Origin: Thiothrix fructosivorans
GTDB taxonomy: Bacteria; Pseudomonadota; Gammaproteobacteria; Thiotrichales; Thiotrichaceae
Assembly (NCBI RefSeq): GCF_017349355.1
Contig: NZ_JAFMPM010000006.1
Span: forward strand, 1,674,001-1,738,000
Reading direction: 5' to 3'
Length of the DNA stretch: 64,000 nt
Below the pieces are notes generated by a model. That model was given only the letters and a program-made list of their open reading frames with translations, had not been told where the DNA came from and ran no database searches. Below are positions 9,939 through 19,564 of the stretch, piece after piece (position 1 is the stretch's first letter; each line of letters starts with the position of its first letter). The position numbers and the translations under genes are program-made.

Positions 9939-11057
9939 TTATGGTTTATCCCGATTGCTGGCATTCGCGGCGGCTTTATCGACGATTTGCACCGTGTCGC
10001 CGTCATTAAGGAATGCCCCACCGGTCGCTACGATGCGGGCGGCGGGGGTAATGCCCTCGAGGATTTCGACTTTGCCATCCGCTTGTCGTCCGGTTTTCAC
10101 TAAACGTTGCTGGACGCGGTTGTCCGTGCCGACTTCAAAGACGTAGCGGTTGCCGTCACGCAGGATGACAGCAGCTTGCGGAACGCCCATGGCTTTGTTT
10201 GAGCCAGTGAGAATTTCACCTTCCGCAAACATGCCTGCTTTGGCGGGGCTGTCCGGTGGCAGGCTAATGTAAACCGTGGCGTTGCGAGTATTGGCATCGA
10301 GGGTGGGGGAAACCACGCGCACTTCGCCCGTTACGCTTTCGCCAGTGGGCAGGGTGAGGTGCGCTAATTGACCTTTTTGGAGGGTGGTGGCATCGCGCCC
10401 TGCGACTTCGGCACGCCATTCGATTTTGTTTTGGCGCACGAGGCGGAATAATTCTGTGCCGGTTTGCACGACTGCGCCGAGGGTGGCAGTACGGGCGGAG
10501 ACGATACCATCATCGGGGGCAATAATGCGCGTTTGGCTGAGGCGGATTTTTTGCGCTTGCAACGCCGCTTCTTGCGCGGTGAGGTTGGCTTTGGCGGTGG
10601 CTTCACCCGTCAAATATTGGTCGATCTGTTGGGCAGGCAATGCGCCGGAGGATTTGAGGGTACGAGCACGTCCGGCATTGGTTTTGGCTTCGTCGAGGCT
10701 GGCTTGGGCTTGGGCAACGCGTGCTTCGGCTTGGGCAACATCGGCTTGCACGGCTTCAGGGGCGAGGATGGCGAGTGGCTGACCTTGCTTGACTTGATCG
10801 CCGATGTCGACCAGTAATTTGGCAATGCGTTGCCCGCTGATTTCGGAGGCAACAATGGCTTCTTGCCACGGGCTGAGGGTGCCGCTGGCGGTAATGCCGC
10901 TGTTCCAATCTGCCGCGCTGGGGTTGGTCACGGTGACGGCGAGCGCGGCTTTCGCAGCGGGGGCGGGTGCATCGGCGGCGTAAGCAAGATGGGTGAGGCT
11001 GGTGGCGAGCAACAGGGTAAGCCCCAAACGGGGAGCACGTGCGAAAATGTGTTTCAT
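9939..11057 (-). CDS. RND efflux periplasmic adaptor (membrane fusion protein)
   Basis: A 372-residue periplasmic adaptor of the AcrA/MexA family. The signal peptide ends near ...LTHLAYAAD. A split lipoyl/barrel-sandwich domain flanks a coiled-coil hairpin rich in Ala/Gln (about residues 90-170, AQAEARVAQAQASLDEA). Beta-barrel and membrane-proximal domains follow. No lipobox is seen, so it is probably soluble or anchored by the signal segment. The ATG at 11057 is preferred to the TTG at 11075, which lies inside an operator-like palindrome. It is co-transcribed with the RND permease. Confidence 0.92.
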   Translation of the reverse strand: MKHIFARAPRLGLTLLLATSLTHLAYAADAPAPAAKAALAVTVTNPSAADWNSGITASGTLSPWQEAIVASEISGQRIAKLLVDIGDQVKQGQPLAILAPEAVQADVAQAEARVAQAQASLDEAKTNAGRARTLKSSGALPAQQIDQYLTGEATAKANLTAQEAALQAQKIRLSQTRIIAPDDGIVSARTATLGAVVQTGTELFRLVRQNKIEWRAEVAGRDATTLQKGQLAHLTLPTGESVTGEVRVVSPTLDANTRNATVYISLPPDSPAKAGMFAEGEILTGSNKAMGVPQAAVILRDGNRYVFEVGTDNRVQQRLVKTGRQADGKVEILEGITPAARIVATGGAFLNDGDTVQIVDKAAANASNRDKP

Positions 11058-11061
11058 ATAA

Positions 11062-11109
11062 TGACTGCCGGTCAATTGATTGGGACGAATCTTAAATGAC
11101 CGACAGTCA
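11062..11109. promoter_or_regulatory. Paired TetR-type operator palindromes upstream of the efflux operon
   Basis: Two 13-base palindromes, TGACTGCCGGTCA (11062-11074) and TGACCGACAGTCA (11097-11109), match each other as inverted copies at 12 of 13 positions. Each is itself TGAC-N5-GTCA, and their centres are 35 bases apart. This architecture is typical of operators for TetR-family repressors of RND pumps. The first site nearly abuts the adaptor start codon. No tetR gene is in the neighbourhood, so the regulator is inferred. Confidence 0.55.
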
Positions 11110-11149
11110 GTTGTCGAGATTCAATTAGTGGAAGTGGGGTTTGCGGTCG

Positions 11150-12754
11150 TTAATGCGCATGGTAAGTCGTCATTGGGTCTAAAATTGTCGGAATTCCCTC
11201 CAACTTAACATTTGTCTTCGGATAATCCAGCGTGTAATGCAAGCCACGGCTTTCGGGGCGATTCATCGCTGAGCGGATAATCAGCCACGCGACCAGCGCA
11301 AGGTTACGCAATTCGATCAGATCACTGGTAACGCGGAAGTTGGCATAGTATTCGTCGATCTCGTGCAGCAATAATTCAATACGATTCCGCGCACGTTGCA
11401 GCCGTTTGGTGGTACGCACAATGCCCACGTAGTCCCACATAAAGCGGCGAATTTCATCCCAGTTATGCGTAATCACCACACGTTCATCTGAATCCGTCAC
11501 GCGGCTTTCATCCCAGTTGGGAATAGGCAAATCGAGCGCAGGTTCTTGCAAGCGCTGCATAATGTCTTGTGCTGCTGATTTGCCATACACCAAACATTCC
11601 AACAAGGAATTACTCGCTAGCCGATTCGCACCATGCAGCCCCGTGTAGGAGGCTTCACCAATGCAATATAGCGCATCTACGTCCGTATGCCCGTTGTGAT
11701 CAACCATCACCCCGCCGCAGGTGTAATGTGCCGCAGGCACAACCGGCACGGGTTGTTTGCTCATGTCATAGCCAAATTGTACGCAAGTGGCATACACATT
11801 CGGAAAGTGGCTGAGGATGAATTCACGCGGTTTGTGGCTAATATCGAGGTAAACGCAATCCAGCCCCAGCCGCTTCATTTCGTGGTCAATCGCTCGCGCT
11901 ACGATGTCACGCGGGGCAAGTTCAGCACGCGGGTCAAAACGGGGCATAAAACGGCTACCATCCGGCAATAATAAACGCCCACCTTCGCCGCGTACCGCTT
12001 CGGTAATCAAGCTAGATTTGGCTTGCGGGTGATACAAGCATGTTGGGTGAAATTGCATGAATTCCATATTGGCAACACGGCAACCGGCACGCCATGCCAT
12101 TGCAATGCCATCACCACTCGCGCCATCGGGGTTGCTGGTGTACAGGTAAACTTTGCTTGCACCACCCGTCGCTAATACGGTGAAACGTGCTTGCAGGGTT
12201 TGAATGCGCTTGGCTTTGCGATTGAGAACATACGCGCCAATACAGCGGTTGCTACGATGCCCTAATTTGCGGGAAGTGATTAAATCGACCGCAATGTGAT
12301 GCTCTAATAAGGTGATATTGCTACGTTGGCGCACTTGCCCCACGAGGGTGTGTTCAATCGCAGCACCACTGGCATCGGCGGCGTGCGCAATGCGGCGGTG
12401 GCTGTGTCCGCCTTCGCGGGTTAGGTGTAGGCGATTGGCATCATTTTCTTCACGGGTGAAGGGGACACCTGCATCCAACAGCCATTTGATCGAACTTGCG
12501 CCATTTTCCACCGTAAAACGCACGGCGGCTTCGTCGCATAAACCTGCGCCTGCGTTGAGGGTGTCTTCAATGTGCGAGTCCACGCTGTCGGTGGCATCCA
12601 ATACGGCTGAAATACCGCCTTGGGCGTAGACAGTGCTGCCTTCGGTGAGGACATCCTTGCTCAACACCGCAATCTTGCAGTCGTCGGGCAGGCTGAGTGC
12701 TAGGGTCAGACCAGCCGCACCACTACCGATGATTAATACATCATACATATTCAT
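11150..12754 (-). CDS. nadB: L-aspartate oxidase
   Basis: A 534-residue flavoprotein oxidising L-aspartate to iminoaspartate, the first step of de novo NAD synthesis. The FAD-binding motif IIGSGAAGL lies at the N-terminus, and [13 protein letters not shown] plus the MEFMQFHPT segment mark the succinate dehydrogenase/NadB fold. The length is close to E. coli NadB (540). The start MNMYDVL at 12754 follows AAGTGAG; the longer open frame extends into the rpoE promoter region and is not supported. It is divergent from rpoE, the common gammaproteobacterial arrangement. Confidence 0.95.
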   Translation of the reverse strand: MNMYDVLIIGSGAAGLTLALSLPDDCKIAVLSKDVLTEGSTVYAQGGISAVLDATDSVDSHIEDTLNAGAGLCDEAAVRFTVENGASSIKWLLDAGVPFTREENDANRLHLTREGGHSHRRIAHAADASGAAIEHTLVGQVRQRSNITLLEHHIAVDLITSRKLGHRSNRCIGAYVLNRKAKRIQTLQARFTVLATGGASKVYLYTSNPDGASGDGIAMAWRAGCRVANMEFMQFHPTCLYHPQAKSSLITEAVRGEGGRLLLPDGSRFMPRFDPRAELAPRDIVARAIDHEMKRLGLDCVYLDISHKPREFILSHFPNVYATCVQFGYDMSKQPVPVVPAAHYTCGGVMVDHNGHTDVDALYCIGEASYTGLHGANRLASNSLLECLVYGKSAAQDIMQRLQEPALDLPIPNWDESRVTDSDERVVITHNWDEIRRFMWDYVGIVRTTKRLQRARNRIELLLHEIDEYYANFRVTSDLIELRNLALVAWLIIRSAMNRPESRGLHYTLDYPKTNVKLEGIPTILDPMTTYHAH

Positions 12755-12771
12755 CTCACTTATTCCTGTGC

Positions 12772-12798
12772 GGAATTGATCAAGTTTAACTATTCTCA
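12772..12798 (+). promoter_or_regulatory. Candidate sigma-E autoregulated promoter of rpoE
   Basis: GGAATT at 12772-12777 resembles the sigma-E -35 GGAACTT, and TCTCA at 12794-12798 fits the -10 pattern TCTNA, with a 16-base spacer. It would start transcription about 55 bases before rpoE. Autoregulation of rpoE from such a promoter is established in enteric bacteria and Pseudomonas. Its use here is inference. Confidence 0.45.
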
Positions 12799-12860
12799 TA
12801 TTGCTGTACGGCATGTAGCATATAGTCTCAGTAAGATAATAACCAAGGAGTAAGGCCCTG

Positions 12861-13436
12861 ATGGGCATGAGCCTAACCGACCTCGAACTGGTGCAACGCA
12901 TTCAGTCGGGGGATAAACGATCATTCGACGTACTGGTTTTGAAGTATCAGCACAAGGTTATCAGCCTTGTACTGCGCTATGTTCACGACCATGACACCGC
13001 TCAGGATGTGGCGCAAGAAGCCTTTATCAAAGCCTATAAAGGCTTGAAAAATTTTCGCGGCGAGAGCGCTTTTTATACATGGTTGTACCGCATTGCGATT
13101 AATACCGCGAAAAATTATTTAGTGTCGCAAAACCGCCGTTTGCCAGATACCGATATTGATGCACACGATGCGGAACAATTTGAGGGTGAATCTGCTCTAA
13201 AGGAATATGCCACTCCCGAACGTGAATTGTTGACAGCAGAGATTCAGACAGCAGTGGCGGGGGCGATTGATAATTTGCCTGAAGATTTGCGTACCGCAAT
13301 CATGTTGCGGGAGCTGGAAGGCATGAGTTACGAAGAAATTGCAGTGACAATGGATTGTCCAATAGGTACTGTACGCTCGCGGATTTTCCGGGCGCGTGAG
13401 TCGATTGACAAAATATTGAGACCCTTACTTGGCTAA
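12861..13436 (+). CDS. rpoE: RNA polymerase sigma factor RpoE (sigma-E/AlgU)
   Basis: A 191-residue extracytoplasmic-function sigma factor. Region 2 is seen in [19 protein letters not shown] and [15 protein letters not shown]. Region 4 is seen in [30 protein letters not shown], a helix-turn-helix for the GGAACTT -35 element. The start at 12861 has AAGGAG ten bases upstream; a second in-frame ATG follows two codons later. rseA, rseB, rseC and a Deg protease come next, so this is an envelope-stress sigma factor controlled by RseA. Confidence 0.96.
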   Translation: MGMSLTDLELVQRIQSGDKRSFDVLVLKYQHKVISLVLRYVHDHDTAQDVAQEAFIKAYKGLKNFRGESAFYTWLYRIAINTAKNYLVSQNRRLPDTDIDAHDAEQFEGESALKEYATPERELLTAEIQTAVAGAIDNLPEDLRTAIMLRELEGMSYEEIAVTMDCPIGTVRSRIFRARESIDKILRPLLG

Positions 13437-13471
13437 ACCCCCGAGAGTAGTGTCTCAGGTGCAGGTGAAAT

Positions 13472-14101
13472 ATGAATACGATAAAAGAAGAACTCTTGTC
13501 GGCTTTCTTGGACGACGAGAGTGGTGACTTTGAGCGACGTCGTTTGCTCGATGAATTGAAAAAAGACGATGAATTAGGGCAAACGTTGTCACGTTATGCT
13601 TTTATGGGTGAGGCGATGCGTGCAGGTAAAGGTCAGTCAATGGGAACAGGCGTTTCATTGCTGTCGCGCATTCAGGCGGAACTGGAAGATGAACCCGCGT
13701 ACACAGCGGATAACGTAGTGCCAATGCCCACCCGCGTAACGGCGGCAGCACCTGCGGCTAATGCAGCGAATGCTGGGGCTGTTACCAAGCTGCATTCTTA
13801 CCGCTGGTTGGGGATGGGCATGGCAGCAACCGTTGCCGCAGTAGCAGTTGGCGCAATGTTGTTTGTGTCCCAACCGGAAGCCCCGACTGCGCAACTGGCA
13901 GCAGCCTTGCCAGCAACCCCCAGCAAAACCGCGACAGTCGTGGCAGATGCGGGTAATACGGATGCACGTATCCAGCAAGTGGGGCGGATTGATCCCCAAA
14001 CGCGTGACATCCTCAAGCAATACGTTTCACAGCATGTTAAATACGCATCCACCACGGTGATTGCACCTTCCATTCGGGCGGTTTCTTATGCCAATGATTA
14101 A
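13472..14101 (+). CDS. rseA: Anti-sigma-E factor RseA
   Basis: A 209-residue single-pass inner-membrane protein. The cytoplasmic N-terminus (KEELLSAFLDDESGDFE) is typical of the RseA domain that sequesters sigma-E. A hydrophobic helix lies at about residues 110-131 (GMGMAATVAAVAVGAMLFV), followed by a low-complexity Ala/Pro/Thr stretch and a short periplasmic C-terminus that RseB would bind. The gene sits between rpoE and rseB, with the rseB start inside its 3' end. Regulated proteolysis by DegS and RseP is known for the family; neither is in this window unless the downstream Deg protein fills the role. Confidence 0.93.
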   Translation: MNTIKEELLSAFLDDESGDFERRRLLDELKKDDELGQTLSRYAFMGEAMRAGKGQSMGTGVSLLSRIQAELEDEPAYTADNVVPMPTRVTAAAPAANAANAGAVTKLHSYRWLGMGMAATVAAVAVGAMLFVSQPEAPTAQLAAALPATPSKTATVVADAGNTDARIQQVGRIDPQTRDILKQYVSQHVKYASTTVIAPSIRAVSYAND

Positions 14102-14972
14102 GCACAGCGTATCCGTCGCGGTATTAGCTGCCGTACTGGGATGGTCAGCGCCGAGCATGGCGAATGAAGCGGGTGATTTGCTGGCTAAAATGCGCAGTGC
14201 GGTGCATACCCTGAATTATTCCGGCACGTTGGTGTATTCGCAGGGCAATGATCTGTCCAATTACCAGATTAGCCATACCGTGGAAAATGGGGCTGAAAAA
14301 GAAAGCGTGGTGCATTTAGCACAGGGTTCAGGAATGGAGGGCGATACCGCCGAAAGTTTTTCCTTAGCGAAACTGCAACAAGTGCAACCACAGATGGAAG
14401 AGGTCTATGCGCTGGATTTGGGCGGCAAGGATTTTGTCGCCAATCGCAACTGTCAAATCGTGGTAGCACGCCCGCGTGACAAGATGCGTTATTTGCAACG
14501 TTACTGTATTGAGCCAGAAAGCGGCATGTTGCTGAAATATTCCTTGGTGGATCGTTCACACCGTTCGGTCGAGCAGTTAATGTTTACGGCGTTGGAACTG
14601 GCAGCGGTAGCACCCGCCGATCCAGCGGCTACCCCTGCTCCTGTCGTACCCGCCGTCGCCGCGATGCCGCCTAGCACCGATTGGGTGTTTTCGACGTTGC
14701 CTGCGGGTTTCCAACAAGTGCAAGATTTGCAGCAAGCCGGTGTCAATGGGCAAGCTCCCGTGCGGCAAATTATTTTATCGGATGGCATGACTTCGGTATC
14801 GGTTTTCATTGCACCCCCCGGTGCACCCGGCATTTTGGAAAGCATTGGCTTATCGGCAGGCGCAATGAAAATTTACGCAACTGAAGTGGCACAGCACCAA
14901 GTGACTTTGGTGGGGGAAGTACCCGTAGCAACGTTACAAAGCATCGGTGCTGGATTGCAATATGTCCATTGA
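14088..14972 (+). CDS. rseB: Sigma-E regulatory protein RseB/MucB
   Basis: A 294-residue periplasmic protein that binds RseA and senses mislocalised lipoproteins or LPS. The signal peptide ends at SAPSMANEA, followed by a LolA-like N-terminal domain (LNYSGTLVYSQGNDL, an RseB signature) and a C-terminal MucB domain from about residue 195. An Ala/Pro-rich linker separates the two. ATG codons at 14088 and 14094 both overlap the rseA end; 14088 is given, and either would work. The length is slightly below E. coli RseB (318). Confidence 0.92.
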   Translation: MPMIKHSVSVAVLAAVLGWSAPSMANEAGDLLAKMRSAVHTLNYSGTLVYSQGNDLSNYQISHTVENGAEKESVVHLAQGSGMEGDTAESFSLAKLQQVQPQMEEVYALDLGGKDFVANRNCQIVVARPRDKMRYLQRYCIEPESGMLLKYSLVDRSHRSVEQLMFTALELAAVAPADPAATPAPVVPAVAAMPPSTDWVFSTLPAGFQQVQDLQQAGVNGQAPVRQIILSDGMTSVSVFIAPPGAPGILESIGLSAGAMKIYATEVAQHQVTLVGEVPVATLQSIGAGLQYVH

Positions 14973-15054
14973 GCAAGAATCCGACTTGATTAAGTTTCGG
15001 GCAAGCCCACATCATTATACTGTGCATAAAACAGCAGATAATGAGGGCAAACAG

Positions 15055-15540
15055 ATGATCGAGCAAACAGCAACGGTTGTCAGCGTTGAATCGGGTTACG
15101 CGTGGGTAATGCCACAACAAACGGTCAGTGGTTGTGGCGGATGTGCATCGAAAACGTCGTGTACGTCTACGGCTTCTCCCTTTAGTTTTATGCGCAAAGA
15201 ACCGCAGAAAATGCGGGTGTTAAACCCATCTTATGCACGACCGGGTGATGTCGTGGTGGTGGGTGTGCAAGGTGAGGCACTGGTGATGTATTCGTTATTG
15301 GCTTATATGCTGCCTTTGCTGGGCATGTTGGTGATGGCGATCATGGGGCGGGAATTAGCGGCTTTTGGTGGTATAACCAGTGAAATCGTTACCGTGTTCA
15401 GTGGGCTGCTCGGTTTGGTGGGCGGCTTACGTTTGGCTAATGTGATTGGGGCGCGTTCACTGAAGTCGCATGAATTCCAGCCGGTGATTTTACGTGGCGT
15501 TGGTCAGCCATTATTTGCTGATATGGCACATATTGCGTAA
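15055..15540 (+). CDS. rseC: SoxR-reducing / sigma-E regulator RseC
   Basis: A 161-residue inner-membrane protein of the RseC/MucC family. The N-terminal cysteine-rich segment VSGCGGCASKTSC is characteristic, followed by two transmembrane helices (about residues 82-105 and 110-130). The ATG at 15055 gives MIEQTATVV, which aligns with the E. coli RseC start. An alternative ATG at 14962 would overlap rseB and add a polar extension with no counterpart I recall. In E. coli RseC works with the Rsx complex to reduce SoxR. The fourth gene of the rpoE operon. Confidence 0.9.
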   Translation: MIEQTATVVSVESGYAWVMPQQTVSGCGGCASKTSCTSTASPFSFMRKEPQKMRVLNPSYARPGDVVVVGVQGEALVMYSLLAYMLPLLGMLVMAIMGRELAAFGGITSEIVTVFSGLLGLVGGLRLANVIGARSLKSHEFQPVILRGVGQPLFADMAHIA

Positions 15541-15577
15541 GGTACACGGCTTCTATTTTTAAAGTGAGAGCTGTTCC

Positions 15578-16684
15578 ATGTTGATGCGGTGGCTGCGGGC
15601 AATGGCGCTTGCCGGTGTTCCTTTATCAGCAGGAACGGCTTTTGCGCATAACCTGCCTCAATTTACCGAACTGGTTAAAAGAAATAGCCCAGCCGTGGTG
15701 AATATCAGTACCAAACAAAGTATTTCCCCACGGGAGATGCTACTTGAATCCCTGCAATCCCCTGAAACTGATGAAGTATTCGATGCGCTGATGAGGCGTT
15801 TTCTGGAGCGTGATGGCGCTGGCAATGGTGGTCAACCCTTCGATTTCGACAGCAAATCGCGTGGTTCAGGCTTCATCTATTCCGATGATGGCTACATCGT
15901 CACCAATCACCATGTCGTACTCGGCGCAACCGACATCAAGGTGGCGTTAAATGATGGGCGTGAATTGCCCGCGCAATTGATTGGCAGCGACGAGCGTACC
16001 GATGTTGCTGTCTTGAAAGTCATCGCCAATGATTTACCCGTTTTGAAAATGGGGGAGTCCGACAAGCTGGAAGTGGGCGAATGGGTGTTGGCGATTGGTT
16101 CGCCGTTCGGGTTTGATCATAGCGCCACCGCTGGGATCGTTAGCGCGAAAGGGCGTAGCTTGCCGGATGAGAACTACGTGCCGTTTATCCAAACCGATGT
16201 GGCGATTAACCCCGGCAATTCTGGGGGGCCGCTGTTCAACTTAGCGGGTGAAGTGGTCGGTATTAACTCACAGATCTACAGCCGTTCCGGTGGTTTCATG
16301 GGCGTTTCCTTTGCGATTCCAATTGACGTTGCACAAGGCGTGATCGAGCAATTGAAGCGCAAAGGCTCGGTATCACGCGGTTGGCTGGGCGTTTACGTAC
16401 AAGCAATCGACACGAAGTTGGCACAATCTTTCAATATGGCTAAGCCCGAAGGCGCATTAGTGGCAGAGGTTATGCCTGATGGCCCCGCCGCTGGCATGTT
16501 GAATCAAGGTGATGTGATCCTACGCTTTGATGATAAGCCCGTTGAAAATTCCGCTGCCTTGCCGTTGCTTGTCGGCAGTACCGCTATTGGTAAAACGGTG
16601 GAATTGGCGGTTTTACGCGCTGGCAAATACAAAGCCGTGTCGCTGACATTGACAGAATTACCTAGCCCAAATGCAAGAGAGTGA
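15578..16684 (+). CDS. Deg/HtrA-family periplasmic serine protease with one PDZ domain
   Basis: A 368-residue trypsin-like periplasmic protease in the position of mucD. The signal peptide ends near AFAHN. The catalytic triad is visible: His112 in TNHHVV, Asp142 in RTDVAVL and Ser215 in GNSGGPL. A single PDZ domain spans about residues 265-355. MucD/DegP proteins from memory have about 470 residues and two PDZ domains, so this one lacks PDZ2. It could act as a sigma-E controlled chaperone-protease or, given one PDZ, in a DegS-like role, although its cleavable-type signal argues against a DegS anchor. Confidence 0.9.
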   Translation: MLMRWLRAMALAGVPLSAGTAFAHNLPQFTELVKRNSPAVVNISTKQSISPREMLLESLQSPETDEVFDALMRRFLERDGAGNGGQPFDFDSKSRGSGFIYSDDGYIVTNHHVVLGATDIKVALNDGRELPAQLIGSDERTDVAVLKVIANDLPVLKMGESDKLEVGEWVLAIGSPFGFDHSATAGIVSAKGRSLPDENYVPFIQTDVAINPGNSGGPLFNLAGEVVGINSQIYSRSGGFMGVSFAIPIDVAQGVIEQLKRKGSVSRGWLGVYVQAIDTKLAQSFNMAKPEGALVAEVMPDGPAAGMLNQGDVILRFDDKPVENSAALPLLVGSTAIGKTVELAVLRAGKYKAVSLTLTELPSPNARE

Positions 16685-16928
16685 AGCAAAAACCCATCTG
16701 ACCGTGTATTATCGCGTGGGCTGTCATCTCTGTGATGAGATGATAGCCCTTTTGTGTGAGTTTCAGGATGAGTTGAAATTCACCTTCGGGCTGGTAGACA
16801 TCGACGCGGATGCAGAATTGAAAGTGCGTTTTAATGCGGATGTCCCAGTAGTGGCGTGGGGAGAGCGGATTTTGTTCTGGCATTTCCTCGATGAAGCGAT
16901 TTTGAGGCAAGCATTACAGCATGGGTGA
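16671..16928 (+). CDS. Glutaredoxin-family small protein
   Basis: An 85-residue thioredoxin-fold protein of the glutaredoxin-like (DUF836-type) family. The redox motif CHLC is in [11 protein letters not shown] at the N-terminus, and a cis-Pro segment (DVPVVAW) follows at about residue 60. It overlaps the protease gene by 14 bases and lepA by 8 bases, so all three are likely translated from one message. The substrate is unknown. A similar small glutaredoxin gene is often found before lepA in gammaproteobacteria. Confidence 0.85.
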   Translation: MQESEAKTHLTVYYRVGCHLCDEMIALLCEFQDELKFTFGLVDIDADAELKVRFNADVPVVAWGERILFWHFLDEAILRQALQHG

Positions 16929-18726
16929 GGCGAACAAAAATATCCGCAACTTTTCGATCATTGCGCATATTGACCACGGTAAATCGACATTATCTGACCG
17001 TTTTATCCAATATTGCGGCGGTTTGGAACAGCGGGAAATGGAAGCACAAGTGCTGGATTCGATGGATCTGGAACGTGAGCGCGGCATTACCATCAAGGCG
17101 CAAAGCGTCTCGCTGGATTACAAAGCGCGTAATGGCGAAACCTACCATTTAAACTTCATCGACACACCGGGGCATGTGGACTTTTCCTATGAAGTCTCGC
17201 GTTCCCTCTCCGCTTGTGATGGCGCATTGCTGGTAGTGGATGCGTCGCAAGGTGTTGAAGCGCAAAGTGTTGCTAACTGCTACACCGCGATTGACCTGAA
17301 TCTGGAAGTTGTCCCCGTCCTCAATAAAATTGACCTGCCAGCGGCTGACCCTGATCGCGTGTGCCAGGAAATTGAAGACATTATCGGCATTGATGCGTCG
17401 GAAGCGATTCACGTCAGTGCCAAGAGCGGTATTGGGATTGAAGACCTGCTCGAACAATTGGTGCAACGCATTCCGCCACCCGTGGGTGACCCTGATGCAC
17501 CGTTGAAAGCCTTAATCATCGACTCATGGTTCGACAATTACCTCGGTGTGGTGGTGTTAGTGCGGGTAATTGATGGTGAAATCCGCAAGAAAATGAAAAT
17601 CCGCTTCATGTCCAGCGGGCGTGATTTCCAAGTCGAACGTGTCGGCGTATATACCCCGAAAATGAAAGATTTGGACGTGTTGCGAGCGGGTGAAGTGGGC
17701 TTTATGATTTCCGGCATCAAGGAAATCGCCGTCGCAAAAGTGGGCGATACGCTTACGGATGCGCAACGTCCTGCTACAGTTCCGTTGCAAGGCTTTAAGG
17801 AAATCCAGCCGCGTGTTTTCGCCGGTTTATTCCCGATTGAATCGGATCAGTACGAAAACTTGCGTGACGCGCTGTCCAAGTTGAAATTGAACGATTCCGC
17901 ACTGTTCTATGAGCCAGAAACCTCGCAAGCCTTGGGCTTCGGTTTCCGTTGCGGCTTCTTGGGCATGTTGCACATGGAAATTGTGCAAGAGCGTTTAGAA
18001 CGCGAATACAACCTCGATCTAATTTCCACCGCGCCCACGGTTATTTACGAAGTTGTCTTGACCAATGGCGAGAAAAGTTTCATCCACAGCCCGTCTGAAT
18101 TGCCACCGATTAATAAGTTGGCGGAAATCCGTGAGCCGATCATTGTGGGGACGATTCTCGTGCCGCAAGAGTACGTGGGCAACGTGATTACCTTGTGCAT
18201 GGAAAAGCGCGGGATGCAGAAAAACATGCAGTACATGGGCAACCAAGTATCGCTGACGTTTGAATTGCCGCTGGCAGAAGTGGTGATGGACTTTTTTGAC
18301 CGCCTGAAATCGTGCAGCCGTGGTTACGCCTCGTTTGACTACGCGATGGATCGTTTTGAGCCTGCACCGATGGTACGCGTCGATGTGTTGGTGAATGGTG
18401 AAAAAGTGGATGCACTGGCACTGATGATTCACCGCGACTTCGCGCAGTCACGCGGGCGCATGTTAGTGGAAAAGATGAAAGACCTGATTCCGCGTCAGAT
18501 GTACGAAGTGGCGATTCAGGCAGCTATCGGCAGCAATATTATTGCCCGCAGCACGGTAAAAGCGATGCGCAAAGACGTGACCGCGAAATGCTACGGCGGT
18601 GACGTGAGCCGTAAGCGCAAGTTGCTGGAAAAGCAAAAAGAAGGCAAAAAACGCATGAAGCAAGTTGGTAGTGTGGAAATTCCACAAGAAGCCTTCCTTG
18701 CTGTGCTAAAAGTTAGCGACAAGTAA
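16921..18726 (+). CDS. lepA: Elongation factor 4 (LepA)
   Basis: A 601-residue ribosomal translocase-like GTPase. G1 (AHIDHGKST), G3 (DTPGH) and G4 (NKID) motifs are present, and the EF-G-like domains are followed by the LepA-specific C-terminal domain ([14 protein letters not shown]). Length and domain content are normal. It begins inside the glutaredoxin gene and is followed after 19 bases by lepB, the conserved lepA-lepB pair. Confidence 0.97.
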   Translation: MGEANKNIRNFSIIAHIDHGKSTLSDRFIQYCGGLEQREMEAQVLDSMDLERERGITIKAQSVSLDYKARNGETYHLNFIDTPGHVDFSYEVSRSLSACDGALLVVDASQGVEAQSVANCYTAIDLNLEVVPVLNKIDLPAADPDRVCQEIEDIIGIDASEAIHVSAKSGIGIEDLLEQLVQRIPPPVGDPDAPLKALIIDSWFDNYLGVVVLVRVIDGEIRKKMKIRFMSSGRDFQVERVGVYTPKMKDLDVLRAGEVGFMISGIKEIAVAKVGDTLTDAQRPATVPLQGFKEIQPRVFAGLFPIESDQYENLRDALSKLKLNDSALFYEPETSQALGFGFRCGFLGMLHMEIVQERLEREYNLDLISTAPTVIYEVVLTNGEKSFIHSPSELPPINKLAEIREPIIVGTILVPQEYVGNVITLCMEKRGMQKNMQYMGNQVSLTFELPLAEVVMDFFDRLKSCSRGYASFDYAMDRFEPAPMVRVDVLVNGEKVDALALMIHRDFAQSRGRMLVEKMKDLIPRQMYEVAIQAAIGSNIIARSTVKAMRKDVTAKCYGGDVSRKRKLLEKQKEGKKRMKQVGSVEIPQEAFLAVLKVSDK

Positions 18727-18745
18727 AACGTATAAGGACAGGGAC

Positions 18746-19504
18746 ATGGATTTTGATCTGGAATTTTGGCTAGTCATCGCCACAGCGATAACTGGCGTCA
18801 TTTGGTTGCTGTATACCCTGATAACGGGTAAAAAAGCCGAGGGCGAAGAGCCAATGTTGGTGGAATATGCACGTTCGTTTTTCCCTGTGTTATTAGCGGT
18901 ATTGTTCTTGCGCTCATTTGTGGCTGAGCCGTTCCGTATTCCCTCCGGTTCGATGTTGCCGACGCTGGAAATTGGCGATTTTATTTTGGTGAATAAGTTT
19001 GCCTACGGGCTGCGTTTGCCGGTGCTACATAGCAAAGTGCTGGAAATTGGCGATCCGCAACGTGGCGATGTGGTGGTTTTCCGTTTCCCTGATAACCCAG
19101 AAATTGATTACATTAAGCGGCTGATTGGTGTGCCGGGTGATGTGGTGAGCTGGAATGATAAAACCTTGACCGTGAATGGGGTGGAATTAAACCGTACTTT
19201 GGTTGGTGATTATGTACGCCCTGATCAGAAAACCCCACCCTCAATTCGTCTGAAAGAGGATTTGCTGGGTGTGCCGCATGATATATTGGTGACGCAAGGA
19301 CGCATGGGACCCACTGGCTCAGTGACCGTACCGCAAGGTCATTATTTCATGATGGGTGATAACCGTGACAACAGTAACGATGGGCGTATGTGGGGTTTAG
19401 TTCCCGAAGCGAACGTGGTTGGCAAAGCGACGTTGGTGTGGATGCACATGAACTTTGGCGGTGATGGCTTCAATTTCTCGCGGATCGGTAACAAAATGCA
19501 GTAG
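18746..19504 (+). CDS. lepB: Signal peptidase I
   Basis: A 252-residue inner-membrane protease that removes signal peptides of secreted proteins. Two N-terminal hydrophobic segments (about residues 5-28 and 44-58) precede the periplasmic domain. The catalytic dyad is Ser69 in IPSGSMLPTL and Lys124 in DYIKRLIGVPGD, and the MMGDNRDNSNDGR box is present. The preceding gene is lepA and the following one encodes a DUF4845 protein, as in many gammaproteobacteria. Confidence 0.96.
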   Translation: MDFDLEFWLVIATAITGVIWLLYTLITGKKAEGEEPMLVEYARSFFPVLLAVLFLRSFVAEPFRIPSGSMLPTLEIGDFILVNKFAYGLRLPVLHSKVLEIGDPQRGDVVVFRFPDNPEIDYIKRLIGVPGDVVSWNDKTLTVNGVELNRTLVGDYVRPDQKTPPSIRLKEDLLGVPHDILVTQGRMGPTGSVTVPQGHYFMMGDNRDNSNDGRMWGLVPEANVVGKATLVWMHMNFGGDGFNFSRIGNKMQ

Positions 19505-19564
19505 GTTTCGGCTACGCTTAGCCAACAACTGAATTAAGTAATCAATAACAATAAAGGTGATGTG

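Noticed and set aside
9939-11099. Several plus-strand open frames inside the RND adaptor gene (for example 10464-10817)
   Set aside because: Shadows of the Ala/Gln-rich coiled coil; no family match or start signal.
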